Positions 1-8,723 of a stretch of DNA of 64,000 nucleotides are shown here, one piece after another. The notes below the pieces were generated by a model. It was not told where the DNA came from. It made no database searches and saw only the letters and a program-made list of their open reading frames with translations. The stretch spans positions 3,545,001 through 3,609,000 of the forward strand of contig NZ_JAUSQV010000001.1 of assembly GCF_030811475.1 (NCBI RefSeq), in the 5' to 3' direction. This DNA comes from Nakamurella flavida (GTDB lineage Bacteria > Actinomycetota > Actinomycetes > Mycobacteriales > Nakamurellaceae). The position numbers and the translations under genes are program-made. How positions within the stretch are numbered: position 1 is the first letter of the stretch; each line of letters begins with the position of its first letter.

Positions 1-308
1 CGCTCCAGGTTCACGCTGGCCCGGCTGAGCAGGATCTCGACCAGGGGTTCGACGAGCGCGTGCCGCCTCGCCAGCCGGACGGCCCGGTCCAGCCGGCGGG
101 CGGCCGCGGTGTGGTCCAGCGCGGACCGGTCCGCCCAGGCCAGCGCCCGCAGGGCGAGGACCAGGGCTTCCGGGACGGAGTCCGGACCGGCCTCCAGTTC
201 GTCGACCAGGGCCTCGACGGCGGCCCGCTGACCCGCCGGATCGGCGGCGACCGCCGTGAAGGCGGCCCGGGCCCGCGCGAGCAGGGGGACCTCCGCCGTC
301 ACCGTCAT
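1..308 (-). CDS. Partial TPR-type protein, probably the N-terminus of a CHAT-domain protein
   Basis: The first 102 codons of a minus-strand gene that runs off the left edge. ATG at 308 overlaps the stop of the upstream membrane-protein gene as ATGA, so the two are translationally coupled. The visible residues are Ala/Arg/Leu-rich helical repeats, with a stretch of the form RRLDRAVRLARRHALVEP. This is how the helical N-terminus of actinobacterial TPR-CHAT proteins usually looks. CHAT domains are caspase-like proteases or signalling modules, but none is inside the window, so the family name is an inference from the helical N-terminus alone. Confidence 0.5.
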   Translation of the reverse strand, partial: MTVTAEVPLLARARAAFTAVAADPAGQRAAVEALVDELEAGPDSVPEALVLALRALAWADRSALDHTAAARRLDRAVRLARRHALVEPLVEILLSRASVNLE

Positions 309-1153
309 CGTGGTGGCGCGGTCCGGGTGTCGGCGGGCGCTGAACCCTCGGTGGGTACGGAGCCGTCGGCGGGCAGGGTCACCGGGCTGCTGGGCAGGGC
401 ACCGGGCGGCGGGGACGGGACGGCCAGCGACGGGCTGCCGGCCACGAGGTCGCCGAGCCATCCCCACCGCGGATCCCACCGGGCGTCGGTCTTCGCGGCC
501 CGGGCCACGGCCCTGGCCATGCGCTTGGGCCCGTAGTTGTGGCGGGCCCACCACGAGCCGGGGCGGGCCAGGCGGACCGCGGTCACCCAGGCCACGATCG
601 GGACGAACGTGCTGATCAGCGCGGAGCGGTACTTGCCCTTCAGGACGGCGACCAGGGCCAGGACGCCGTGCAGGATCAGGGCGGCGGTGAAGGTCAGCTG
701 CAGGACGATGCCGCTCACCGAGACGTCCAGCTCGCCGAACGGGCTGAACCCGATGAGCCACAGCCCCAGGACGGCCGTGGTGAGCCCGATGAGCTCGACC
801 GAGACGCGGCCCTCGGCCGACCAGTAGACGTCCTGCAGGTGCAGGATCAGCGCGAACTCGTCGAGCACCAGCGACATGCCGACACCGACCACCACGGCGG
901 CCGACTCGATCCACGGGCTGCCCGGCGCCGCGATGGCCGTGATGGCGCCCGCGATGAGCAGGATGATGCCCGGGACCGCGTGGTGGACGTGCGTGCCGGA
1001 CGCGGAGACGTTGTTGCGGAACGGGCCCACGCCGGCCCGGATGGACCGGGTGATGATCCGGGTGAGCAGGAACGTCAGGACGAACGCCGCGAGCATCAGC
1101 AGCAGCGGCAGCTTTCCCTCGGCGATGATGTCGTTCCGCCACCAGCTGCCCAC
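305..1153 (-). CDS. Conserved integral membrane protein with an HVHH motif
   Basis: A 282-residue protein with about six hydrophobic segments in residues 12-200 and a hydrophilic Pro/Ser-rich tail of about 50 residues. A His-rich motif (GTHVHHAVPG, about residues 53-62) lies at the edge of the second membrane segment, and acidic residues follow in the next (LVLDEFALILH). This family is widespread in actinobacteria but I know of no assigned function. The His/Asp/Glu placement could suit metal binding, which is speculation. It is coupled by a 4-nt overlap to the TPR gene downstream, so the two probably form one transcript. The divergent neighbour is recQ. Confidence 0.8.
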   Translation of the reverse strand: MGSWWRNDIIAEGKLPLLLMLAAFVLTFLLTRIITRSIRAGVGPFRNNVSASGTHVHHAVPGIILLIAGAITAIAAPGSPWIESAAVVVGVGMSLVLDEFALILHLQDVYWSAEGRVSVELIGLTTAVLGLWLIGFSPFGELDVSVSGIVLQLTFTAALILHGVLALVAVLKGKYRSALISTFVPIVAWVTAVRLARPGSWWARHNYGPKRMARAVARAAKTDARWDPRWGWLGDLVAGSPSLAVPSPPPGALPSSPVTLPADGSVPTEGSAPADTRTAPPR

Positions 1154-1354
1154 GCGAGCACTGTAGCCAGCGGTCCGTCCGCGTGGTGGGAGTTCGCCAT
1201 GCTCCTGCGGGCGCCGGTGCAGCCGTCGTCCGGGGGGTCACGGGCGGTCCGCCGGGATGGGGACAACCGGGTGGGGCTGTCGGGGGGAACCCCTACGGTG
1301 CAGGGACACCCGCCGGTCCCTCCGGTCGGGTCCCGTCCGCTCCGGAGGCCCGCC

Positions 1355-3514
1355 GTGCCCGCCGTATCCCCAGCTCCTGCGGTCGATTCCGCACCCGCGG
1401 TCGACTCCGCCGTCCGGGAGCGGGCCGAGCACCACCTGCGGGCCCTGGTCGGCTCGTCGGACGCCCGGCTGCGGGACGACCAGTGGACGGCCATCGAAGC
1501 GCTGGCCGAGCACTCCCGGCGGGCCCTGGTGGTGCAGCGGACCGGGTGGGGCAAGTCCGCGGTGTACTTCGTGGCCACCGCCCTGCTGCGGGAGCGGGGT
1601 GCCGGTCCGACGGTGATCATCTCGCCGCTGCTGGCCCTGATGCGCAACCAGATCGCCGCCGCCCAGCGCGCCGGCATCCGCGCGGTGACGGTCAACTCGA
1701 CGAACGCCGAGCAGTGGGCCCAGGTCTACGCCTCGGTCCGGGACGGCGAGGTCGACGTCCTGCTGGTCTCTCCGGAGCGGCTGAACAACCCCGGTTTCCG
1801 GGACGAGGTGCTCGGGGCGCTGGCCGCCTCGGCCGGCCTGGTCGTGGTGGACGAGGCGCACTGCATCTCCGACTGGGGCCACGACTTCCGGCCCGACTAC
1901 CGGCGGATCGCCACCATGCTGGCCGCGCTGCCGCAGGGCACGCCGGTGTTGGCCACCACGGCCACCGCCAATGCCCGGGTGGTCACCGACGTGGCCGAGC
2001 AGCTGGGCACCGGTGCGGGTGGTGACGTGCTCGTGCTCCGGGGCGAGCTCGATCGCGAGTCCCTGCACCTCGGTGTGGTCACCCTGCCCGGTCAGGCGTC
2101 CCGGCTGGCCTGGCTGGTGGAGCGGATGGGTGACCTCGAGGGTTCCGGGATCATCTACTGCCTGACCATCTCCGGGGCCGAGCAGGTCGCCGACCACCTG
2201 CGGCGCAGCGGGTTCGACGTGGCCGCCTACTCCGGGCGCACCGAGCAGACCGAACGGGTCGCGGCCGAGGAGGACCTGCTGGCCAACCGGGTCAAGGCCC
2301 TCGTCGCCACCTCCGCCCTCGGGATGGGGTTCGACAAACCCGATCTCGGATTCGTCATCCATCTCGGCGCCCCCGCTTCGCCGATCGCCTACTACCAGCA
2401 GGTCGGTCGGGCCGGGCGCGGGGTGGACCGCGCCGAGGTGGTGCTGCTGCCCGGCCGGGAGGACCAGGACGTCTGGCAGTACTTCGACTCGCTGGCCTTC
2501 CCCGCCCAGGAGCAGGTCCGGGAGACCCTCGAGGTGCTCGGCGGGGCCGGCCGGGCGCTGTCCACCGCCGCGCTCGAGCCGATGGTGTCGCTGCGGCGGT
2601 CCCGGCTGGAGACGATGCTCAAGGTGCTCGACGTGGACGGCGCCGTCCGCCGGGTGCAGGGCGGCTGGATCTCCACCGGCGAGCCGTGGGTGTACGACGC
2701 CGACCGGTACGCACGGGTCGCGGAGTCCCGAGAGCGCGAACGGCAGGCCATGCTCGCCTACCAGTCCACCGATATGTGCCGGATGCGGTTCCTGCGCGAG
2801 CAGCTCGACGACCACACCGCCCCCGAGCAGTGCGGCCGTTGCGACAACTGCGGCGGCCTGGACCTGCCGCAGGGCGTCAGCGAGGACATGCGCGCCGCGG
2901 CCAAGGAGCGGCTGGCCGTGCCCGGCACCACGGTGCTGCCGCGGGCCCAGTGGCCGACCGCGATGAACGCCCTGGGCATCGCGTTGTCCGGGAAGATCCC
3001 GGTCGGCCAGCGGCCGGAGAACGGCCGCGCGGTGGGTCGGCTGGACGGCCTGGGCTGGGGCAACGCCCTGCGCGACCTGCTCCGGGCCGACACCCCCGAC
3101 GGGGAGACGCCCGTACCGCTGCGGCACGCAGCGGTCCAGGTGCTCGACCGGTGGGCCGCCGAACCGGACGGGCTGCCCGCCGTGGACGGGGTGGTCTGGA
3201 TCGGCTCGGCCCACCGGCCGACCCTGGTCCGGCACCTGGCCGAAGGGCTGGCCCGGTACCGGAAGGTGCCCGTGCTGGCCTGGTTCGACGTCCCGCCGGA
3301 CCCGGACCAGGCGCCCACCGCGGTGAACTCCGCCCAGCGGCTGCGGCAGGTGCTGGGCCGGCTCACCCTGGCCGGCGGGGACGCGGTGGCCGGCCGCACG
3401 GTGCTGCTCGTCGACGACATGACCGAGACCGGCTGGACGTTGACCGTCGCCGCGAGGGAGCTGCGGCAGGCCGGGGCGACCGCGGTGTACCCGTTCGTGC
3501 TCGCGGTGCGGTGA
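1355..3514 (+). CDS. recQ: RecQ-family ATP-dependent DNA helicase with a C-terminal phosphoribosyltransferase-like motif
   Basis: A 719-residue superfamily-2 helicase (3'-5' unwinding in repair). The start is GTG at 1355 because GGAGG sits 6 nt upstream; the open frame continues far upstream without coding character. Visible motifs are TGWGKS (Walker A, residues 63-68), DEAH (166-169) followed by CISDWGHDFRP, a QxxGRAGRG motif VI, and a RecQ-type zinc site (C..CGRCDNC) near residues 470-495. The last ~150 residues are not HRDC. They resemble a type I phosphoribosyltransferase and end in VLLVDDMTETGWTLTVAA, the PRPP-loop pattern of hydrophobics, DD and TGxT. The helicase identity is firm; the function of the tail is inferred. 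Confidence 0.93.
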   Translation: MPAVSPAPAVDSAPAVDSAVRERAEHHLRALVGSSDARLRDDQWTAIEALAEHSRRALVVQRTGWGKSAVYFVATALLRERGAGPTVIISPLLALMRNQIAAAQRAGIRAVTVNSTNAEQWAQVYASVRDGEVDVLLVSPERLNNPGFRDEVLGALAASAGLVVVDEAHCISDWGHDFRPDYRRIATMLAALPQGTPVLATTATANARVVTDVAEQLGTGAGGDVLVLRGELDRESLHLGVVTLPGQASRLAWLVERMGDLEGSGIIYCLTISGAEQVADHLRRSGFDVAAYSGRTEQTERVAAEEDLLANRVKALVATSALGMGFDKPDLGFVIHLGAPASPIAYYQQVGRAGRGVDRAEVVLLPGREDQDVWQYFDSLAFPAQEQVRETLEVLGGAGRALSTAALEPMVSLRRSRLETMLKVLDVDGAVRRVQGGWISTGEPWVYDADRYARVAESRERERQAMLAYQSTDMCRMRFLREQLDDHTAPEQCGRCDNCGGLDLPQGVSEDMRAAAKERLAVPGTTVLPRAQWPTAMNALGIALSGKIPVGQRPENGRAVGRLDGLGWGNALRDLLRADTPDGETPVPLRHAAVQVLDRWAAEPDGLPAVDGVVWIGSAHRPTLVRHLAEGLARYRKVPVLAWFDVPPDPDQAPTAVNSAQRLRQVLGRLTLAGGDAVAGRTVLLVDDMTETGWTLTVAARELRQAGATAVYPFVLAVR

Positions 3515-3624
3515 TCAGGGTGCGGTGCCGGTGATGCGGTGATCGGGTGCGGTGTCCGGGGGTCGGTCGGCGGGAGCTGCTGAACCCCTTGCTGGCTGCG
3601 TGCGCCGTGCGTCTGCGCCGGGGA

Positions 3625-4977
3625 TCAGCCGGTGCGGGTCGGGGTGTCGGCGAGGGCCACGGCCGCCGTGTCCCGCGGCGGGTGCACAGCCCACAGCGCG
3701 GCCAGTCCGAGCCCGAGAACGATCACGATGCCGGCGATCCCGGCCCGCTCGCTGTCGAAGATGCCGGTGAACAGGCCGACCAGGGCGGGGGCGAGGAAGG
3801 AGACCGCGCGGCCGGTGGTGGCGTACAGGCCGAACATCTGCCCCTCGCGTCCCGGCGGAGCCAGCCGGGCCAGGAACGTGCGGGACGAGGTCTGCGCCGG
3901 CCCGACGAACGTGCACAGCACCAGGCCGAACACCCAGAACATCCCCGGCCCGGAGACGAACAGCAGGATCAGCGACGTCGCCACCATGCCCAGCAGCGAC
4001 ACGATGATCACCGGTTTCGGCCCGACTCGGTCGTCGAACCGGCCGCCGACGAGCGCGCCGATCGCGGACACCACGTTCGCGGCGATGCCGAAGATCAGCA
4101 CGTCCTGCGCGGTGATGCCGTAGACGCTGACCGCCCAGATCGCTCCGAAGGTGAACACCGCGGCCAGTCCGTCGCGGTAGAGCGCGCTCGCCCCCAGGAA
4201 GTACACGGCGTGCCGGTCGACCCGGTACAGCTCCTTGAGGTCGGCCAGCAGCACCCGGTACGAGGCCAGGAAGCCGACCCGCTGGGCCTTGGGCGCCGCC
4301 GGTACCTCGGGCACCCAGAGGAACAGCGGGATCGACAGCACCAGCAGCCACAGCGCGGCGAACAGGGCGATGACCCGGACGCTCATCCCCTCGTTCTCGA
4401 AGGTCACCCCGAACCAGCCGACGTCCGGGGCGAGGAAGCCGACGTAGCAGACCAGCAGCAGGATGATGCCGCCCACGTAACCCGACGCCCAGCCCACCGA
4501 GGAGACCCGGCCGATCGTCGCCGGGGTGGAGACCTGCCGCAGCATCGCGCTGTAGGAGACGTCGGCGAACTGGTTCGCGACCGACGCGGCGGCCATCAGC
4601 ACCAGGCCCAGCCACAGGTAGGACACGTCGTCCTTGACCCAGAACAGCCCGGTGATGCAGGCGGCGGTGGCGCACGTCCAGATGATCACCGAACGCTTGC
4701 GGCGCCCACCCGCGTCCGCGCGCTGCCCGGTGACCGGGGCGAGCAGGGCGATGAGCAGTCCGGCCGCGGCCAGGGCCCAGCTGAGCAGGGCCGTGGCCTG
4801 GGTGGATCCGCCGGCCAGGTCCTCGCCGACGGAATCGGTCAGGTAGACCGAGAAGACGAAGGTGAGGATGACGACGTTGAACCCGGACGACCCGGCGTCC
4901 CACAGACTCCAGGCCACCACCTGACGGCGGGGGGCGGGCCGGGCGATCGAGGCGGGGTCGACCGCCGCTGTGCTCAT
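3625..4977 (-). CDS. MFS transporter, UMF1/Atg22-like
   Basis: A 450-residue polytopic protein with about 12 hydrophobic helices. The N-terminus (VVAWSLWDAGSSGFNVVILTFVFS) and the cytoplasmic loop GRRKRS fit the UMF1/Atg22 branch of the major facilitator superfamily, whose vacuolar members export amino acids; bacterial substrates are mostly unknown. I take ATG 4977 as the start rather than the upstream in-frame codon at 5025, because a TATATT hexamer lies 6 nt before 4977 and implies a leaderless mRNA. It converges with recQ and stands alone. Confidence 0.85.
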   Translation of the reverse strand: MSTAAVDPASIARPAPRRQVVAWSLWDAGSSGFNVVILTFVFSVYLTDSVGEDLAGGSTQATALLSWALAAAGLLIALLAPVTGQRADAGGRRKRSVIIWTCATAACITGLFWVKDDVSYLWLGLVLMAAASVANQFADVSYSAMLRQVSTPATIGRVSSVGWASGYVGGIILLLVCYVGFLAPDVGWFGVTFENEGMSVRVIALFAALWLLVLSIPLFLWVPEVPAAPKAQRVGFLASYRVLLADLKELYRVDRHAVYFLGASALYRDGLAAVFTFGAIWAVSVYGITAQDVLIFGIAANVVSAIGALVGGRFDDRVGPKPVIIVSLLGMVATSLILLFVSGPGMFWVFGLVLCTFVGPAQTSSRTFLARLAPPGREGQMFGLYATTGRAVSFLAPALVGLFTGIFDSERAGIAGIVIVLGLGLAALWAVHPPRDTAAVALADTPTRTG

Positions 4978-4983
4978 CGCCGG

Positions 4984-4989
4984 AATATA
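4984..4989 (-). promoter_or_regulatory. -10 box of a leaderless promoter for the MFS gene
   Basis: TATATT on the minus strand (4989 to 4984) is followed by exactly 6 nt and then ATG at 4977. It is one of very few AT-rich hexamers locally. With normal -10 to start-point spacing the transcript would begin at the A of ATG. No convincing -35 is seen. Confidence 0.55.
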
Positions 4990-5083
4990 GGCGCGGCGGG
5001 ACGGGAACGGACCGGATGTCCCCACCGACCGGCCGGGTGCGGGGCGATCGTGGCCCGGTGGTCGCCCGCCGGACGCCCGGGAG

Positions 5084-6364
5084 TCACCCCGTGGTCGTCG
5101 GGGCGGAGCCGGCGGGCCGGGTCGGGGACGGGGGGCGGCTTCGACCGTCGCGGCGGTGCATCACGCCCAGCACCAGGTACCCGATCGGGATGAGCAGCCA
5201 GGTGCTCAGCAGCCGGTAGATCAGCACCGCGGCGGCGGCCGGTCCGTTCGCCGCGCCGGCGTGGACCAGGCCGGCCAACAGGGCCGCCTCGACCACGCCC
5301 AGCCCGCCGGGGGTCAGCGGGATCTGCCGGACCAGCTGCATGCCGAGGTAGATCGCGGCCAGGGCGGCCGGATGGATGTGGATCCCGACGGCCAGGCAGC
5401 TGGCCCACAGGCAGGCCAGGTCCAGGGCCCAGTTCGCCACCGACGCCGCCAGCACCACCCGCCAGTCCGCGAACCGGACGGTCCGCGCCTGCCGGGCGGT
5501 GGTCAGCAGCTGGCGGAACGCCGACGCCAGCCGCGGTCGGCGTTCCTGCAGGCGGTCCAGCCGCGGGGTGGGGTCGGTGGAGAGCACCCGGTCCTTGCTG
5601 CGGCCGATCAGCCGCAGGCCGAGATGCACGGCCACGGCGAGCAGGATCGCGAGCGTGACGGAGACGACCGGGTGCGCCTCGATCACGTCGCGGACCCAGG
5701 GTGAGGCCAGCAGCCCCACGGCCACCGCGTACAGCAGGCCCAGGCCGACGGTCGACATCACGCCGGACAGCAGCAGCACCGTCACCGCGGTGCCCTGCGC
5801 CGCTCCGTTCCGACGGAACTCCCGGTAGGTGTAGCCGGCGCTCACCGCCGCCCCGGCGGGCAGGCTCATGGCCAGTGCGTTGCTGGACCAGGTGATCGCC
5901 CCGAGTCGTCGGAACCCGATGGGGACCCCGAACGCGCGGAGCAACCGTCGTTGCTGGCGGACGATCTCGGCCAACGAGGCCAGCTCGACCACGGCCGCCG
6001 CGGCGATCCCCCACCCGTTCGCGGTCGACAGCGAGGCCCACACCTGGTCCGGGGTCGGCACCTTGCCCTGCAGGGCGAGGACGGCGACGCCGATGAGGGC
6101 CAGCGCGCCCACGATCTTGGCCGGCAGCACCCAGCGGGGGGCAGGGGTGGGGGGATGCGGGCCGTCGGGCACGACGCCGGCCGCGCCCACGGCGTCGACC
6201 GGGTCCGTCGCGTCCGCCGGGTGCTCGGCGTCGACCGGGTCCGTCGCGTCCGCAAGGTGCGGTGCCCCCGCCGGCGGGACGGCGCCCGCCCGGCCGGCCT
6301 CGGGACCGGTGACGGCGGTGCCCGCCGGAGGGCCGGGCGGTGCCGGGGTGGCGCGTCCGGTCAC
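5084..6364 (-). CDS. Lysylphosphatidylglycerol synthase-type TM (UPF0104/YbhN-like) membrane protein
   Basis: A 426-residue protein. A ~70-residue Ala/Asp/Pro-rich cytoplasmic N-terminus is followed by about eight membrane segments typical of the UPF0104 family (the integral membrane part of MprF/AglD2-like proteins, which handle lipid-linked substrates). Hallmarks are the SLPAGAAVSAGYTYREFRRNG stretch and the C-terminal QLVRQIPLTPGGLGVVEA motif. There is no soluble synthase domain, so a flippase-like role is likelier than aminoacyl transfer. GTG 6364 is chosen because GGGAGG lies about 7 nt upstream; longer frames are GC-rich and unlike coding sequence. The N-terminal tail contains a duplicated 12-codon unit (6191-6217 and 6227-6253). 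Confidence 0.8.
   Translation of the reverse strand: MTGRATPAPPGPPAGTAVTGPEAGRAGAVPPAGAPHLADATDPVDAEHPADATDPVDAVGAAGVVPDGPHPPTPAPRWVLPAKIVGALALIGVAVLALQGKVPTPDQVWASLSTANGWGIAAAAVVELASLAEIVRQQRRLLRAFGVPIGFRRLGAITWSSNALAMSLPAGAAVSAGYTYREFRRNGAAQGTAVTVLLLSGVMSTVGLGLLYAVAVGLLASPWVRDVIEAHPVVSVTLAILLAVAVHLGLRLIGRSKDRVLSTDPTPRLDRLQERRPRLASAFRQLLTTARQARTVRFADWRVVLAASVANWALDLACLWASCLAVGIHIHPAALAAIYLGMQLVRQIPLTPGGLGVVEAALLAGLVHAGAANGPAAAAVLIYRLLSTWLLIPIGYLVLGVMHRRDGRSRPPSPTRPAGSAPTTTG
6191..6253 (-). repeat. In-frame 27-bp direct duplication, 36-nt period
   Basis: Two identical 27-bp copies (6191-6217 and 6227-6253) encode a repeated ADATDPVDA-type segment in the disordered N-terminal tail of the UPF0104 protein. 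The 36-nt spacing keeps the reading frame. Confidence 0.8.
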
Positions 6365-6617
6365 CTCGACACCTCCCTGACTGTGCTCGCTCGTGCCTGC
6401 GCGTCCGCAGGGTGTCCCGGCCGACCGTGCCGTTCCTGCCGAGGGCGGGGGTGCTGGACCCGGGTGCCCCGGACCATCCCACAGGTCGAGCGGTAGGGGC
6501 AGGGTGTGTCCCGGGCCGGAGGTGCCCGAGCCACGTCCGGGTGTCCCGGCCCCCGGCCCCCGGCTCCCGCCACCGGCCGCACCACGACCGCACCCCGCCC
6601 CGTCCCACCGGTCCCGA

Positions 6618-6623
6618 TAGCCT
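6618..6623 (+). promoter_or_regulatory. -10 box of a probable leaderless promoter for pta-ackA
   Basis: TAGCCT is followed by 6 nt and then ATG 6630. No Shine-Dalgarno sequence precedes this ATG. The arrangement matches the MFS, kynA and dnaX starts in this window. No clear -35 element. Confidence 0.45.
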
Positions 6624-6629
6624 CGACGC

Positions 6630-8723
6630 ATGTCACGAAGCGTCTACATCGCCTCGCCGGAAGGCGCCTCGGGGAAGTCCACCGTGTCGTGGGGGCTGCT
6701 GAACCTGCTGACCCAGCGCATCGGCCGGGTCGCGGTGTTCCGCCCGGTGTTCGACTCGCCGGACGAGATCGACCCCGTCGTCGAGCTGCTGCTGTCGCAC
6801 CCGGCCGTCCAGCAGGAGTACGCCGACGCCGTGGGGGTCAGTTACGCGCAGTGGCACGCGGACCCGGAGGGCTCGCTGTCCGACATCGTCAACGCCTTCC
6901 GCGCACTGTCCGCGCGGTACGACCTCGTCCTGGTCCAGGGCAGTGACTACACCGATGTGACCACCGGCGGGGAGATGGCGGTGAACTCCGTCGTCGCGGC
7001 CAACCTGGGTGCCCCGGTGGTGCTCGTCGTGCACGGGCGGGACCGCACCCCGGCGCAGATCCGGGCGGCCGCGGCGGTGGCGCGGACCGAGCTCACCTCG
7101 GCCTATGCGCACCCGGTCGCCGTCATCGCCAACCGGGTCGACCCCGCCCAGCTCGACGAGGTGAAGGCGCTGCTCGCGCTGGACGGCGGGCTGGCCGTCG
7201 GGGCCATCCCGGAGATCCCGGTGCTGGTCGCGCCGACCGTCCGCGCCCTGGTGCAGGCGTGCGGCGGCCGGGTGGTGCGGGGCAACCCGGCCTGGCTGGA
7301 GCGCGAGTCGCTGGGCTTCGTGGTCGCCGCCATGTCCCTGCCCAACGTGCTGACCCGGCTCACCGAGGACTGCACCGTCATCGCCCCGGGGGACCGCTCC
7401 GACCTGCTGCCCGGGCTGATCCTCGCCCACCAGTCCGGCACCTTCCCGCACCTGTCCTGCATCGTGCTGACCGGTGGGTACGCCCCGCCGGAGCCCATCG
7501 CGCAGTTGATCGACGGCATCCAGCAGGACCTGCCCATCGTCGTCAGCGACCACGGCACGTTCGAGACGGCGTCGTTGCTGTCCGGGGTGCGCGGCCGGCT
7601 CGAGGCCGGCTCCCCGGTCAAGATGGAGACCGCCCTGCGCGCGTTCGCCGACGGGGTGGACTCCGAGGCCCTGCTGGCCGCCATGGACGTGGGCGACTCC
7701 GCGGTCACCACCCCGCTGATGTTCCAGTTCCAGCTGACCGAGCGGGCCCGGGCCGACCGCAAGCACGTGGTGCTGCCCGAGGCCGACGACGACCGGGTGC
7801 TGCGGGCGGCGGCCAGCCTGCTGCGCCTGGGCGTGGCCGATCTGACTCTGCTGGGGGAGGAGCGCGCGGTGCGTGCCCGGGCCTCGACCATCGGCGTCGA
7901 CCTGTCCGGGGCGCAGGTGGTCTCGCCGCACGACCCCGAGCTGGTCGAACGGTTCGCCGCCGAGTACGCGCGGATCCGGGCGCACAAGGGGATGACGCTG
8001 GAGCGGGCGCGGGACGTCGTCACCGACGTCTCGTACTTCGGCACGATGATGGTGCACCTGGGGATGGCCGACGGCATGGTGTCCGGGGCGGCGCACACCA
8101 CCGCCCACACCATCCGGCCGTCGTTCGAGATCATCCGCACCGCGCCGGGGACCGCGATCGTCTCCAGCGTCTTCCTCATGTGCCTGGCCGACCGGGTGCT
8201 GGTGTACGGCGACTGCGCGGTCAACCCCGATCCCACCGCGCAGGAGCTCGCCGACATCGCGATCTCCTCGGCGGCCACCGCCGCCCAGTTCGGGGTGCAG
8301 CCGCGGGTCGCGATGCTCTCGTACTCCACCGGGTCCTCGGGCAGCGGCGCCGACGTCGACAAGGTCCGCCAGGCCACCGAGATCGTCCGGGCCCAGCGCC
8401 CGGACCTGTCGGTGGACGGGCCGATCCAGTACGACGCGGCCGTCGATCCGACGGTGGCCGCGGCCAAGCTGCCCGACTCCCCGGTCGCCGGCCGGGCCAC
8501 CGTGCTGATCTTCCCGGACCTGAACACCGGCAACAACACCTACAAGGCGGTGCAGCGCAGCGCCAACGCGGTGGCCATCGGTCCGGTGCTGCAGGGCCTG
8601 AACCGCCCGGTGAACGATCTCTCCCGCGGCGCGCTGGTCGCCGACATCGTCAACACCGTGGTGATCACCGCCGTGCAGGCCCAGGGGCACACCCCGGCCA
8701 CCGACCAGGAGGCGACCTCATGA
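6630..8723 (+). CDS. pta: Phosphate acetyltransferase (long form)
   Basis: A 697-residue enzyme interconverting acetyl-CoA plus phosphate and acetyl phosphate plus CoA. It has the full three-part layout: an N-terminal P-loop-like domain starting SRSVYIASPEGASGKST, a central DRTGG regulatory domain (about residues 220-330, LAHQSGTFPHLSCIVLTGGY), and the catalytic PTA_PTB domain from about 365 (RKHVVLPEADDDRVLRAA to the C-terminus, with YSTGSSGSG). Length is normal for the class II enzyme. Its stop overlaps the ackA start as ATGA, so the two are coupled in a classic pta-ackA operon for acetate overflow or reassimilation. A leaderless start is likely. Confidence 0.97.
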   Translation: MSRSVYIASPEGASGKSTVSWGLLNLLTQRIGRVAVFRPVFDSPDEIDPVVELLLSHPAVQQEYADAVGVSYAQWHADPEGSLSDIVNAFRALSARYDLVLVQGSDYTDVTTGGEMAVNSVVAANLGAPVVLVVHGRDRTPAQIRAAAAVARTELTSAYAHPVAVIANRVDPAQLDEVKALLALDGGLAVGAIPEIPVLVAPTVRALVQACGGRVVRGNPAWLERESLGFVVAAMSLPNVLTRLTEDCTVIAPGDRSDLLPGLILAHQSGTFPHLSCIVLTGGYAPPEPIAQLIDGIQQDLPIVVSDHGTFETASLLSGVRGRLEAGSPVKMETALRAFADGVDSEALLAAMDVGDSAVTTPLMFQFQLTERARADRKHVVLPEADDDRVLRAAASLLRLGVADLTLLGEERAVRARASTIGVDLSGAQVVSPHDPELVERFAAEYARIRAHKGMTLERARDVVTDVSYFGTMMVHLGMADGMVSGAAHTTAHTIRPSFEIIRTAPGTAIVSSVFLMCLADRVLVYGDCAVNPDPTAQELADIAISSAATAAQFGVQPRVAMLSYSTGSSGSGADVDKVRQATEIVRAQRPDLSVDGPIQYDAAVDPTVAAAKLPDSPVAGRATVLIFPDLNTGNNTYKAVQRSANAVAIGPVLQGLNRPVNDLSRGALVADIVNTVVITAVQAQGHTPATDQEATS

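Noticed and set aside
539-1354. Upstream extension of the recQ reading frame
   Set aside because: It is antisense to the membrane protein gene and lacks helicase similarity; GTG 1355 has an ideal ribosome-binding site and begins the family region.
3547-5193. Plus-strand open frame opposite the UMF1-like MFS gene
   Set aside because: Its product is Asp/Gln/His/Arg-rich with no domain; the minus strand encodes a clear 12-helix transporter.
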